The notes: generated by a model not told the origin, from the sequence alone. A stretch of 64,000 bases of DNA from Flavobacteriaceae bacterium EG-1 (GCF_009649685.1 NZ_WJPK01000001.1:810760-874759), one strand, 5' to 3'. Numbered from the stretch's first letter, positions 8,823-18,481 are shown. Numbers and translations: made by a program.

Positions 8823-11669
8823 TTGAAAAAAGCTGTTAAAATACAAATATTCTTATGTATTGCAACCTGTAATATAGGGTTTAATGCATTGTTTTCACAA
8901 CACATTAATCAAATTACAGCTAAGCTTAATGGTGAAACTAAAACCATAAACATTCAACAGGAATTTACTTATATAAACAACTCCGATGACACTTTAGAAA
9001 TTCTCTATTTTAATGATTGGGCACATGCTTATTCAGACAAAGACACAGGATTAGCAAAGCGATTTGCAGAAGAATTCAAAAGAAGTCTTCACCTCGCAAA
9101 AAAAAGGGAAAGAGGTTATACGGAGATATTAACTGTTGTTGATGATCAGTATAGGGGTATTCGACTAGATAGAACTAGTGAAAAAGATATACTTAAAATG
9201 TATCTTAACGAACCGCTACCCCCTGGAGCATCTGTGAATGTTTTTATTACTTACAATGTTATATTACCGCCGAATAAATTTACCCCATATGGATATGATA
9301 ATAAAGGTGGATATTATTTAAAAGACTGGTACTTGACACCTGCGGTATATGATGGCAAATGGCATTTATATTCCAACAAAAATTTAGAAGATTTATATAC
9401 AGATGTTACTGAAACTACAATTAATTTGGTATGTCCGGAAGGACTCTTTATAGAATCTAATTATTTGGTTTTAGGCAGCACCCAATTTCCTAGTGGCCAA
9501 CAAGTACAATTACAAAGTCAAAATCAGAAAAGTGGTGAACTTATATTAACACCTGAAAAACGATTTACCACACATGTAAATAGTTTTATGACGGTTACCA
9601 CCGATATTGAAGCCAAAAGATACGACGAGCTTTCGCAAGGCCTATCCATTGAAAAAGTTTCAAAGTTCATTGTAGACAATTTGGGTGAGTACCCACATAA
9701 AGACCTCCTTGTTAGCGAATTAGAATACAACAAAAATCCATTATATGGTATTAACCAACTACCTTCTTTTATAAGACCATATGGCGAACAATTTCAATAT
9801 GAAATGAAGTTCCTAAAAACTGCCTTAAATGTAATACTTAATGAATCGCTTTATCTAAACCCAAGAAAAGAAAAATGGTTGTCAGGTGCTATCGCTAATT
9901 ATTTAATGATTAAGTATGTAGAGCAATTCTATCCAAATCAAAAATTACTAGGTAAATTAAGTAAGATATGGGGCGTTCGTAGTTTTCATTTAGCTCAAAT
10001 GGACTTTAATGAACAATATCCCCTCTTGTATATGTTAATGGCTAGAAAAAATATAGATCAACCTTTAACGATACCCAATGATTCCTTATTAAAATTCAAT
10101 CAAAAAATTGCTAATAATTATAAGGCAGGTCTTGGCTTGGCATATTTAGCAAATTATATTGGAAAAGAAAAAGTTGATGAAGGAATAAAAACATTTTTCA
10201 AGTATTACAAATTAAATGAGGTTAAGATTATTGATTTTGAATCAATAATGAAGCGGTCTGCCAATACTAATATCGATTGGTTCTTTAAAGATTATGTAAG
10301 TACGGATGAACAAATAGATTTTAAAATTAAGAAAGTATTAAAATTAAATGATTCGTTAAAAATTACGCTAAGAAATAAAACTGGAACTAATGTACCTATT
10401 TCTTTATTTGGCTTAAAGAAAGATACTGTATTGTATAAATATTGGTTCTCAAATATTTCTGAAGATAGTACTGTTACCATAGTTAAAAGTAAGGCAGAAA
10501 GATTGGTACTTAATTATGATCAAAAAATACCTGAATTTAATCAAAGAGATAATTGGAAATCATTAAAAGGGTTTTTGTCTAGTAATAAAAAATTAAAATT
10601 TCAATTTTTTAAAGACGCGGAAGATCCATATTACAATCAAATTTTCTATGTACCAGTATTAGGCTTTAATATTTATGATGGATGGTCTCCGGGTCTTCGC
10701 ATCTATAATAAAACGTTATTAGAAAGGCCATTTGTTTACGATTTCTCTCCGTCTTATGCATTAAAAGACAAATCTTTTGTTGGATCTGGTAAATTATCTT
10801 ACAGACAATATCATGGTAAAAGTGGGCATTATGTAACCAATTACTCATTAGGTGGTTCAACTTCGCATTTTCAGGTAAATTCTAGATATTCCATAATAAC
10901 TCCATCTGTTACGTTTGGATGGCGTCCTAATAATTTAAGATCTAATAAACGAAAAGCGCTTAACCTAAGATATATTAACGTTTTTAGAACAATAGATGAG
11001 AGCTTAGGAGCATTAGACACTAATCCAGACTATAGTGTCTTAAACGCTCGGTTTTATAATTCCAATAATGGGATAATAGATTATTCATCGTGGTTAGTAG
11101 ATGCACAACAATCTAATATTTTTACAAAATTATCTTTTGAATGGGAATATCGAAAATTATTTCAAAGCAATAGACAACTAAACCTTCGTTTTTTCGCAGG
11201 TAAATTCCTTAGAAATAAAATTGATCCCGGTGTAGATTTCTTCAATTTTGCATTAGATCGTCCAACAGATTATTTATTTGATTACAGCTATTTGGGTAGA
11301 TCAGAAAATTCCGGCATTTATAGTCAACAAATAATTATCGCTGAAGGAGGTTTTAAATCTTTTCTAGATGAACGCTATCGTTTTTCGAATGACTGGATTG
11401 CAACCACCAATGCTAGTGTAAATTTATGGCGATGGATAGAGGTATATGGCGATATTGGTTTTGTTAAAAATAAAGGTCAAAAAGAAAAATTCGTATATGA
11501 TTCTGGTGTTAGATTAAATTTACTCACTGATTATTTTGAACTGTATTTACCAATGTATTCTAATAATGGGTGGGAAATTTCACAACCTAATTATGGGGAG
11601 AAAATTCGCTTTGTAGTTACCCTTAGTCCCAAAACTTTAATTGGTTTGTTTACAAGAAAATGGTTTTAG
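8823..11669 (+). CDS. M1 peptidase-like pseudoenzyme fused to a C-terminal outer-membrane barrel
   Basis: The gene starts with TTG, followed by a signal peptide (about residues 1-26, ending LFSQ). Residues about 30-500 follow the gluzincin/M1 aminopeptidase plan, but the catalytic helix HExxH is replaced by NESLYL (340-345). The usual WLxEGFA becomes WLSGAIANY (352-360), so the downstream zinc-ligand Glu is also lost. Residues about 590-948 are rich in alternating aromatic and polar strands and end in FTRKWF, as in outer-membrane beta-barrels. It is therefore probably an outer-membrane protein with a non-catalytic periplasmic or surface M1-like domain. No substrate can be named. It may be translated together with the LOG gene 10 bases upstream. 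Confidence 0.75.
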   Translation: MKKAVKIQIFLCIATCNIGFNALFSQHINQITAKLNGETKTINIQQEFTYINNSDDTLEILYFNDWAHAYSDKDTGLAKRFAEEFKRSLHLAKKRERGYTEILTVVDDQYRGIRLDRTSEKDILKMYLNEPLPPGASVNVFITYNVILPPNKFTPYGYDNKGGYYLKDWYLTPAVYDGKWHLYSNKNLEDLYTDVTETTINLVCPEGLFIESNYLVLGSTQFPSGQQVQLQSQNQKSGELILTPEKRFTTHVNSFMTVTTDIEAKRYDELSQGLSIEKVSKFIVDNLGEYPHKDLLVSELEYNKNPLYGINQLPSFIRPYGEQFQYEMKFLKTALNVILNESLYLNPRKEKWLSGAIANYLMIKYVEQFYPNQKLLGKLSKIWGVRSFHLAQMDFNEQYPLLYMLMARKNIDQPLTIPNDSLLKFNQKIANNYKAGLGLAYLANYIGKEKVDEGIKTFFKYYKLNEVKIIDFESIMKRSANTNIDWFFKDYVSTDEQIDFKIKKVLKLNDSLKITLRNKTGTNVPISLFGLKKDTVLYKYWFSNISEDSTVTIVKSKAERLVLNYDQKIPEFNQRDNWKSLKGFLSSNKKLKFQFFKDAEDPYYNQIFYVPVLGFNIYDGWSPGLRIYNKTLLERPFVYDFSPSYALKDKSFVGSGKLSYRQYHGKSGHYVTNYSLGGSTSHFQVNSRYSIITPSVTFGWRPNNLRSNKRKALNLRYINVFRTIDESLGALDTNPDYSVLNARFYNSNNGIIDYSSWLVDAQQSNIFTKLSFEWEYRKLFQSNRQLNLRFFAGKFLRNKIDPGVDFFNFALDRPTDYLFDYSYLGRSENSGIYSQQIIIAEGGFKSFLDERYRFSNDWIATTNASVNLWRWIEVYGDIGFVKNKGQKEKFVYDSGVRLNLLTDYFELYLPMYSNNGWEISQPNYGEKIRFVVTLSPKTLIGLFTRKWF

Positions 11670-11775
11670 TTTTAAAATAACCTTAGAATAGAATCTTATC
11701 AAATAATTATTTCAAAGAACTACTTCTAGTCAGTAAAAATTAGAATTGATTTAACTTTATATAGGCGAAATCTCA

Positions 11776-11806
11776 TTGTAAAAGAGTTTTTGTTTTGTTA
11801 CATTTG
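11776..11806 (+). promoter_or_regulatory. Predicted promoter of the branched-chain E1 gene
   Basis: TTG (11776-11778) and TACATTTG (11799-11806) are 20 bases apart, matching the Bacteroidota consensus. The -7 box lies within a dyad GTTACA-TT-TGTAAC (11797-11810) with perfect 6-base arms, which could be an operator. Confidence 0.65.
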
Positions 11807-11827
11807 TAACATATTCCGCACAACTTT

Positions 11828-14239
11828 ATGAAGATAACTTCCAAAACAAGCAACGAAATTTCTTTTGATGATTTCAGGGCTCAAATCCTGAAAGATTATA
11901 AAATTGCTTTTTTAAGTAGAACCGTTAGTTTACTAGGAAGAAAAGAGGTCTTAACAGGTAAAGCAAAGTTTGGAATATTCGGTGATGGTAAGGAATTACC
12001 TCAATTGGCTATGGCTCGTAGTTTTAAGAATGGTGATTTTAGAAGCGGTTATTATCGTGATCAAACCTTTATGATGGCTTTAGGGCTTTTAACACCAAAA
12101 GAACTTTTTCATTCACTTTATGCAACAACAGATATTGAAAAAGAACCTATGAGCGCTGGTCGACAAATGGGTGGCCACTTTGTTACACATAGTTTACATG
12201 AAGATGGTAGTTGGAAAGATCTTACCGAACAAAAAAACAGTAGTGGAGATATCTCTTGCACAGCCGGCCAAATGCCTAGATTATTAGGGCTAGCACAAGC
12301 CTCTAAAGTTTATAGGCAATTAGATGGTTTAAATTCAAAAGGGTTTTCTGTAAAAGGTAATGAAATTGCATGGGGTACTATTGGTAACGCAAGTACAAGC
12401 GAAGGAATGTTTTTAGAAACCATAAATGCGGGTGGTGTATTACAGGTTCCTATGGTAATTAGTATCTGGGATGACGAATATGGCATTTCTGTTCCAGCAA
12501 AATATCATACTACTGGAGAGGATATTTCGAAAATGCTGAGCGGCTTTAAACGAGACGATAATAGTAAGGGTTATGAGCTTATAAAAGTAAATGGATGGGA
12601 CTATACGGCCTTAATGCATGCTTATGAAGATGCCTCAGATTTAGCTCGTGAAGAACATGTACCCGTTGTTATTCATGTTGTTGAACTAACACAACCACAA
12701 GGTCACTCCTCTTCAGGTTCTCATGAACGCTATAAAAGTAATGAACGATTACAATGGGAACGAGATAACGATTGTAATAAACGTTTTAAAGAATGGATAA
12801 TCAATTCGAAAATTGCATCAGAAGAAGAATTATTTGAAATTGAAAAAAGTATAAAACGAGATGTAAGGATAGCTAAAAAAGAAGCCTGGTCTGAATATCT
12901 AACTTCGCACAAAATCCTTAAAAAGGAATTAATTCAATTGCTTGACGCTGCTTCAATTAACAGTGGAAATAGAGCATATCTTACACGTATAAAAAATGAT
13001 TTAATTGCTATTGATGAGCCAATTAAAAAAGATTTAGCCACTAGTTCTCGAAAAGCTCTAAGATATTTATTGGGTGATGATTCCCCTGAGAAATTGGCTC
13101 TTCAAAAATGGGTATCCAAATTTTTAAACGAAACACAACCCAAATATAGTTCGTTGCTTTATAGTGAATATCCTAATCGTGCAACAAATATTACTGCCAT
13201 TTCTCCAACGTATTCAAAAGGGGCTACAAAAGTAGACGGTCGGATAATTTTAAGAGATAATTTCGATAAGTTACTGCACAGATACCCAGAAATATTAATA
13301 TTTGGGGAAGATAGCGGCGCAATAGGCGATGTAAATCAAGGATTAGAAGGACTACAAAAGAAATATGGAAAAGTTCGGGTTTCAGATACTGGAATTCGCG
13401 AAACAACAATAGTTGGACAAGGTATTGGCATGGCTCTTCGTGGCTTAAGACCCATTGCTGAAATTCAATATTTAGATTATATATTTTACGCATTGGCTAC
13501 ATTAACTGACGATTTAGCAACTTTGCGTTACCGTACATTTGGGAAACAAAAGGCACCATTAATTATTAGAACAAGAGGTCATAGATTAGAAGGTATTTGG
13601 CATTCAGGTTCACCAATGGGTGGTCTTATTCACGTGCTTCGTGGTATTTACATATTATCACCAAGAAACATGACTCAGGCTGCTGGATTTTACAATACAC
13701 TTTTAAAAAGTGACGAACCTGCTCTAGTAATAGAAAGTCTTAATGGTTATCGACTTAAGGAAACTATGCCCGATAACTTGGGTGAATTTTGTACGCCAAT
13801 AGGAGTTGTTGAAACACTAAAACAGGGAAATGATATTACCTTAATTTCATATGGTTCTACTCTACGTATTGTACAAAAGGCAGCAAAAGAATTAAGTGAA
13901 GTGGGAATAGATGCAGAAGTAATTGATGCACAAACATTATTACCATTTGATATTAATCACGACGTTCTAAAAAGTATAAAGAAAACAAATAGATTGTTGG
14001 TAATAGATGAAGACGTTCCCGGAGGGTGTTCTGCATACATTCTTCAAGAAATTATTGAAAAGCAAGGTGCCTATAAATATCTTGATAGTGCGCCACAAAC
14101 CCTATCTGCAAAGGCACATAGACCAGCTTATAGTTCGGACGGCGATTATTTTTCCAAACCGAATTCAGAAGATATCTTTGAAAAAGTTTATTCAATTATT
14201 CATGAGGTCGACCCAATCAATTATCCATCATTAAGATAA
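11828..14239 (+). CDS. Branched-chain 2-oxoacid dehydrogenase E1, alpha-beta fusion
   Basis: This thiamine-diphosphate enzyme is predicted to decarboxylate branched-chain 2-oxoacids and pass the acyl group to an E2 lipoyl protein, for valine/leucine/isoleucine catabolism and iso-fatty-acid primers. Residues 1 to about 430 are the E1-alpha part (GNASTSEG then WDDEYGISVP as the ThDP region). Residues about 455-803 are the E1-beta part (IFGEDSG, DDLATLRYRT, VIDAQTLLPFD). Separate alpha and beta genes are usual elsewhere; the single-chain 803-residue fusion is common in Flavobacteria. It has its own promoter and no E2 or E3 gene adjoins it. Exact substrate preference is inferred. Confidence 0.88.
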   Translation: MKITSKTSNEISFDDFRAQILKDYKIAFLSRTVSLLGRKEVLTGKAKFGIFGDGKELPQLAMARSFKNGDFRSGYYRDQTFMMALGLLTPKELFHSLYATTDIEKEPMSAGRQMGGHFVTHSLHEDGSWKDLTEQKNSSGDISCTAGQMPRLLGLAQASKVYRQLDGLNSKGFSVKGNEIAWGTIGNASTSEGMFLETINAGGVLQVPMVISIWDDEYGISVPAKYHTTGEDISKMLSGFKRDDNSKGYELIKVNGWDYTALMHAYEDASDLAREEHVPVVIHVVELTQPQGHSSSGSHERYKSNERLQWERDNDCNKRFKEWIINSKIASEEELFEIEKSIKRDVRIAKKEAWSEYLTSHKILKKELIQLLDAASINSGNRAYLTRIKNDLIAIDEPIKKDLATSSRKALRYLLGDDSPEKLALQKWVSKFLNETQPKYSSLLYSEYPNRATNITAISPTYSKGATKVDGRIILRDNFDKLLHRYPEILIFGEDSGAIGDVNQGLEGLQKKYGKVRVSDTGIRETTIVGQGIGMALRGLRPIAEIQYLDYIFYALATLTDDLATLRYRTFGKQKAPLIIRTRGHRLEGIWHSGSPMGGLIHVLRGIYILSPRNMTQAAGFYNTLLKSDEPALVIESLNGYRLKETMPDNLGEFCTPIGVVETLKQGNDITLISYGSTLRIVQKAAKELSEVGIDAEVIDAQTLLPFDINHDVLKSIKKTNRLLVIDEDVPGGCSAYILQEIIEKQGAYKYLDSAPQTLSAKAHRPAYSSDGDYFSKPNSEDIFEKVYSIIHEVDPINYPSLR

Positions 14240-14609
14240 TATTTGATTACACTTAAAATACCGGATAGTTTTGAAAAATATAAATACTATAATCAGCCCG
14301 CAGACTTAAAAAGTAAATATTCTTAGTTGGAATTTTTATGATGTCTAATGTTACTGATTTTTATTTTAAAGTAAACAAATCAATTTCTATAGAACAAGAT
14401 AGTTGTAGATTATTCAAATAAAATAATTTTCTATAGCAGTTTTTATTTTATTTGAAATGAATCCTTACCTGCAACTTTCTCAGAATCAACCAACCGATGT
14501 TATTTATGATAAATAACAAAACAATATTAATGACAAACCTTAAGAACTTTCTTTAGAAAAGCATTTAAAATTTATACTTTTACAAAAATAGAGTAACGCC
14601 CCACATATT
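14240..14609 (+). other. Gene-free stretch upstream of the DoxX gene
   Basis: About 370 bases of very A+T-rich sequence. No convincing gene, RNA or strong terminator is visible. A loose -7-like TACTTTTA lies at 14575-14582 and may serve the DoxX gene. A 27-codon ORF at 14338-14421 has no support. Confidence 0.5.
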
Positions 14610-14981
14610 ATGATGATGAAAAAGGATATTGGCTTAGGAATCTTAAGAATAGGTTCATCTGTTTTAATGCTTACCCATGGAATTCCTAAACTGTCAAAGT
14701 TACTTTCTGGTGACTTTGAATTTGGAGACCCTATTGGAATAGGAGTACCAGCAAGTCTATTTCTTGCTGTAATTGCTGAATTTCTTTGTCCGGTATTCGT
14801 ACTTATAGGTTACAAAACAAGATTAGCAACTATACCTATAATAATTACGATGCTCGTTGCCATATTCTTTGTACACCTATCAGACCCATTCGGTGTTATG
14901 GAAAAAGCTATTCTATATTTACTTTTATTTACTGTAATACTTATAATGGGTGCTGGAAAATATAGTATAGATCGAAAATAA
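14610..14981 (+). CDS. DoxX-family small membrane protein
   Basis: This 123-residue integral membrane protein has about four hydrophobic segments. The family pattern is visible in GLGILRIGSSVLMLTHGIPKL near the N-terminus (Arg followed by a His-Gly pair) and in the internal LFLAVIAEFLCPVFVLIGYKTR segment. DoxX-like proteins are small quinone- or redox-linked membrane proteins whose substrates are mostly unknown. It converges on holA with 1 base between the stops. Three consecutive ATG codons open the gene, so the exact start is ambiguous by one or two residues. Confidence 0.85.
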   Translation: MMMKKDIGLGILRIGSSVLMLTHGIPKLSKLLSGDFEFGDPIGIGVPASLFLAVIAEFLCPVFVLIGYKTRLATIPIIITMLVAIFFVHLSDPFGVMEKAILYLLLFTVILIMGAGKYSIDRK

Positions 14982-14982
14982 T

Positions 14983-15984
14983 TTAAATTACTTTTACTAA
15001 AAGTTCTTTAAGTAAATCGCCTTGTGTGATATTGGTAGCACCAACTCCTTTTCCTTTTAAATCAAGTTCACGCAAACTTGAAATAATTGCACTAACTTTT
15101 TTCATAGGGTAATTACGAGCCGCAACCTGAAATTCTCTAACAAAAAACGGATTAATCCTTAAAGCACTTGCAACACTTCTTTGCGAATGATCATTTAAAC
15201 CATGATACTTTAAAAGTTGAGTAAAAAATATTTGTAATAAACTAATTGTCAAAATAAAGGGGTTAGCTTTTGGGTTTTGAGCAAAATAATTAATTATTCG
15301 AGTAGCTTTTACGATATCTCGCTCACCAATAGCTTTCTTTAATTCAAAATTATTATAGTCTTTACTTATACCAATATGTTCTTCAACCAACTCCGGAGTA
15401 ATCTCTGTTTGTTTCGGTAGAATTGCTTGTAACTTTTCAAGTTCTTTATTAATTCTGCCTAAATCGTTTCCTAAGAATTCCACCATTAAAACAGCAGCTT
15501 TAGGTGTAATTGTATATCCGCGACCTAGTAAAACTTTTCGAATCCATTCAGGTATTTTATCTTCATAAAGTTTTTTACTTTCGAAAAGTACACCTTCCTT
15601 TTGTATTGCTTTATATAACTTTTTACGCTTGTCTAACTTCTTATATTTATAACATATCACTAGAACAGTACTAGGTTGAATATTATTTACATACGATGTT
15701 AAATTTTCTATAGTTCTAGATAAATCTTGTGCTTCTTTAACAACCAAAACTTGCCTTTCTGCCATCATCGGAAAACGCTTAGCATTTGATACAATTTCGT
15801 CTACACTTGCATCTCTACCATACAAAGACATTTGATTAAAACCTCGCTCTTCTTCCGAAAGAACATTTTGTTCAATAAATTCTGATATTTTATCAATATA
15901 ATAAGGTTCCTCTCCAAAAAGAAAATAAATAGGTTTTATGTCTCCAGAGCGAATATCAGCTACAATACGTTTTACTTCCTCCAT
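14983..15984 (-). CDS. holA: DNA polymerase III subunit delta
   Basis: Delta is the clamp-loader subunit that opens the sliding clamp. The N-terminus has the usual IKPIYFLFGEEPYYIDKI segment (a degenerate nucleotide-binding site), then the SLYGRDASVDEIVSNAKRFP and LVVKEAQDL segments. The C-terminal helical collar domain contains LLQIFFTQLLKYHGL and the AARNYPMKKVSAIISSLRELD region. The length of 333 residues is typical. It diverges from the HsdR_N-like gene with a 26-base gap, so the two promoters must overlap. Confidence 0.95.
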   Translation of the reverse strand: MEEVKRIVADIRSGDIKPIYFLFGEEPYYIDKISEFIEQNVLSEEERGFNQMSLYGRDASVDEIVSNAKRFPMMAERQVLVVKEAQDLSRTIENLTSYVNNIQPSTVLVICYKYKKLDKRKKLYKAIQKEGVLFESKKLYEDKIPEWIRKVLLGRGYTITPKAAVLMVEFLGNDLGRINKELEKLQAILPKQTEITPELVEEHIGISKDYNNFELKKAIGERDIVKATRIINYFAQNPKANPFILTISLLQIFFTQLLKYHGLNDHSQRSVASALRINPFFVREFQVAARNYPMKKVSAIISSLRELDLKGKGVGATNITQGDLLKELLVKVI

Positions 15985-16010
15985 TCAAAAAAATTCATCA
16001 ATTTTACATT

Positions 16011-16457
16011 GTGGTACAACTAAACTTTCCTTCTTATGATTTTCGCTTTAAAAGTAGCGAAAATAAAGTCCAAATTTTTGATGTAATACGCAAAAAATTT
16101 ATTGTATTACAACCAGAAGAGTGGGTCCGACAACATGTTATACATCAACTAATTTATGATAAAGGCTACTCTAAAAACCTAATTAATGTAGAAAAGCAAC
16201 TGAATGTCAATAATTTAAAAAAAAGATATGATATAGTCGTATATAACAAAGATGCTACGATACATTTATTAGTTGAATGCAAAGCACCAAATATAAAAAT
16301 AGACCAACAGACTTTTGACCAAATAGCTAGGTACAATATGCAATTAAATGCAAAGTATCTTATGGTCACGAATGGACACGACCATTTTTTCTGTCAAATG
16401 AATTATGATGAAGAAAAGTATGATTTTTTAAGGCAAATTCCTGATTTTAGCCGTTAA
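16011..16457 (+). CDS. Stand-alone HsdR N-terminal-like (PD-(D/E)xK) domain protein
   Basis: This 148-residue protein resembles the N-terminal nuclease domain of type I restriction HsdR subunits but has no helicase part. A PD-(D/E)xK core is visible: RYDIVVY with Asp74, then LLVECKAP with Glu89 and Lys91, then a QTFDQIARY helix. No modification (HsdM) or specificity (HsdS) gene is nearby, so it is not a restriction system as it stands. Its placement between holA and a glycosyltransferase gene is, to my recollection, common in this phylum. It begins with GTG. The nuclease activity is predicted, not shown. Confidence 0.8.
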   Translation: MVQLNFPSYDFRFKSSENKVQIFDVIRKKFIVLQPEEWVRQHVIHQLIYDKGYSKNLINVEKQLNVNNLKKRYDIVVYNKDATIHLLVECKAPNIKIDQQTFDQIARYNMQLNAKYLMVTNGHDHFFCQMNYDEEKYDFLRQIPDFSR

Positions 16458-16469
16458 TTTGCCACCATC

Positions 16470-17471
16470 TTGAAAATAGCAGTTGTCATATTAAATTGGA
16501 ATGGGAAATCACTTTTGGAGGAATATCTTCCATCTGTGATCAAATATTCAGAAGGTTCGTTTATTTATGTAATCGATAATGCTTCTGAAGATAATTCTGT
16601 TCAGTTTGTTAAAGAAAATTATCCCTCAATAACAGTTATTCAGAACACTGAAAATGGAGGTTTTGCTAAAGGCTATAACGATGGTTTAAAACATATTGAT
16701 GCTGACATATATTGTCTTCTTAATTCTGATGTTGAGGTTACAGCAAATTGGATAAGTCCAATGGTTAAGCTCTTTGAAGAAAAGAAAAAAGTTGCTATAA
16801 TTCAACCCAAAATACTTGACCTTAGGAATAAAGAGTACTTTGAATATGCTGGTGCTGCTGGTGGGTATATAGACCAGTTAGGCTATCCATTTTGTAGGGG
16901 AAGAGTTTTTCAATCATTAGAAAAGGATAATGGGCAATACGATGATGATCGAGAAATATTTTGGGCTACAGGTGCCTGTATGTTTATAAGACGAACTGTA
17001 TTTGAAGAATTGAATGGTTTTGATGAGGACTATTTTGCACACCAAGAAGAAGTTGATTTATGCTGGGGAGCAAAAAACTTAGGGCATGTTGTTTATTATA
17101 CTGCACAATCACATGTTTATCATTTGGGAGGTTCTACCTTAAGCAATATGAACCCAATGAAAACATACTTGAATTTCAGGAATACACTATTTTCCATAAC
17201 AAAAAATTTACCAAGAAGAAAGGCATTTGTTATAATTTTATTGAGACTAATACTTGATGGTATCGCTGCTCTTCGGTTTATTTTTCAGTTAAAGTTCAAT
17301 CACTGCTTCGCAATATTAAGAGCACACCTTAGTTTTTATAGGCAATTCCGAAAGATGTATCGTAAAAGGGAAAAAGCTAATTTTATCCTAAAATATTATT
17401 TGGTAAAATCCATTGTGTGGTCTCACTTCGTACATCAAATAAATAATTTTAACGCTTTAATAAAAGATTAA
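16470..17471 (+). CDS. Family 2 glycosyltransferase
   Basis: A GT-A fold transferase that would add a sugar from a nucleotide-sugar donor in cell-envelope polysaccharide assembly. The N-terminal VVILNWNGK, the VIDNASEDNS loop and LLNSDVE (83-89, in the DxD position) bind the donor. ATGACMFIRR and GFDEDYFAHQEEVDLCW are acceptor-site motifs of rhamnosyltransferase-like members. A basic, hydrophobic C-terminal segment (about 235-310) may touch the membrane. The start is TTG at 16470, 12 bases after the preceding stop. Donor and acceptor are unknown. Confidence 0.9.
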   Translation: MKIAVVILNWNGKSLLEEYLPSVIKYSEGSFIYVIDNASEDNSVQFVKENYPSITVIQNTENGGFAKGYNDGLKHIDADIYCLLNSDVEVTANWISPMVKLFEEKKKVAIIQPKILDLRNKEYFEYAGAAGGYIDQLGYPFCRGRVFQSLEKDNGQYDDDREIFWATGACMFIRRTVFEELNGFDEDYFAHQEEVDLCWGAKNLGHVVYYTAQSHVYHLGGSTLSNMNPMKTYLNFRNTLFSITKNLPRRKAFVIILLRLILDGIAALRFIFQLKFNHCFAILRAHLSFYRQFRKMYRKREKANFILKYYLVKSIVWSHFVHQINNFNALIKD

Positions 17472-17472
17472 C

Positions 17473-17480
17473 TAATTTTG
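17473..17480 (+). promoter_or_regulatory. Predicted -7 box of the OmpA lipoprotein gene
   Basis: TAATTTTG matches TAnnTTTG exactly and begins inside the stop codon region of the glycosyltransferase gene. No good TTG is found at the -33 position. The leader would be about 90 nt. Confidence 0.4.
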
Positions 17481-17576
17481 CCAACACGAGAAAACGCTAT
17501 TATTTAACTTAGCGGTACAAATGGCGAAACCAATAGACAAAACAAATAACAAACATTAATTTCAAGGACTAATATT

Positions 17577-18431
17577 ATGAAAAAAATCATTTTAGGCTGC
17601 TTAGGATTGACTCTTATGTTAGGGTCATGTGTATCATCGAAAAAATTTAAAGAAGCACAAGCACAAGCTGCGGAAGCAAAAGATTTGCTAAATTCTGCAA
17701 CAGTAAAATTAAACGACTGTTTAGAAGAAAAAGCAAGTGCTGATTCTAGGCTAAAAACACTTTCTGATCAAAATGCTTTCCTTAAAGCCAACAATCAGGA
17801 ATTAATTAACAATATGGGTAATTTAACAACCCTGACAACTAAAGGTGCTGAGAATTTAGAAAAGTCATTAGAAAGCTTACAAGAAAAAGATTTAACTATA
17901 AGAAAATTACAAGATGCAATAACACGTAGAGATTCTGTAAATCTTTCATTAGTTCAAAGTTTGAAAGGTGTACTTGGAAACTTAGATGATGAAGATATTG
18001 AAATCAGCGTTGAAAAAGGTGTTGTTTTCGTTTCTATCTCAGATAAACTATTATTCAGTAGTGGAAGCTATAATGTAACAAGCAAAGCGAAAACAGTATT
18101 AGGTAAAGTTGCACAAGTGGTAAACAATAAGCCAGATTTCGAATTTATGGTAGAAGGTCATACTGATGATGTTCCTTATAGAAAAGGTGGTATTTTATTA
18201 GACAACTGGGATTTAAGTGTAAAAAGAGCAACAGCTGTAGTTCGTATACTTCAAAAAGATTATAACGTTGATCCTAAGCGTATGACTGCTGCAGGTAGAG
18301 CTGAGTTTATTCCAGTTTCGCAAACGCAGAAATCTAAAAACAGAAGAACAAGAATTGTAGTTCTTCCAAAAATTGACCAATTCTATAGTATGATTGAAGA
18401 AGGAATGAATGACCCTGCTATCAACAACTAA
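17577..18431 (+). CDS. OmpA-family peptidoglycan-binding lipoprotein
   Basis: The signal peptide ends in the lipobox MLGS-C18, so the protein is an outer-membrane lipoprotein. Residues about 25-125 are predicted coiled coil (AQAQAAEAKDLL, LEKSLESLQEKD). Residues about 145-275 are an OmpA C-terminal domain with VEGHTD (193-198), Asp213 in NWDLSVKRA and Arg218, the pair that holds diaminopimelate of peptidoglycan. It should tie the outer membrane to the cell wall. It has its own predicted promoter and a strong terminator just downstream. A degenerate relative is at 25921. Confidence 0.92.
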   Translation: MKKIILGCLGLTLMLGSCVSSKKFKEAQAQAAEAKDLLNSATVKLNDCLEEKASADSRLKTLSDQNAFLKANNQELINNMGNLTTLTTKGAENLEKSLESLQEKDLTIRKLQDAITRRDSVNLSLVQSLKGVLGNLDDEDIEISVEKGVVFVSISDKLLFSSGSYNVTSKAKTVLGKVAQVVNNKPDFEFMVEGHTDDVPYRKGGILLDNWDLSVKRATAVVRILQKDYNVDPKRMTAAGRAEFIPVSQTQKSKNRRTRIVVLPKIDQFYSMIEEGMNDPAINN

Positions 18432-18450
18432 ACATAATTGTAAATAATTT

Positions 18451-18481
18451 AAAACCCTGACTTTGGTTAAGTCAGGGTTTT
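18451..18481. terminator. Bidirectional terminator between ompA-like and yciO-like genes
   Basis: A perfect 13-base stem AAAACCCTGACTT / AAGTCAGGGTTTT with a 5-base loop is followed by a T-run. It lies between convergent genes and can serve both strands. Confidence 0.9.

Noticed and set aside
14338-14421. 27-codon ORF in the gap before the DoxX gene
   Set aside because: No promoter, ribosome binding signal or recognisable protein feature supports it.
16011-16457. Type I restriction system
   Set aside because: Only an HsdR N-terminal-like domain is present; the helicase, methylase and specificity parts are missing.
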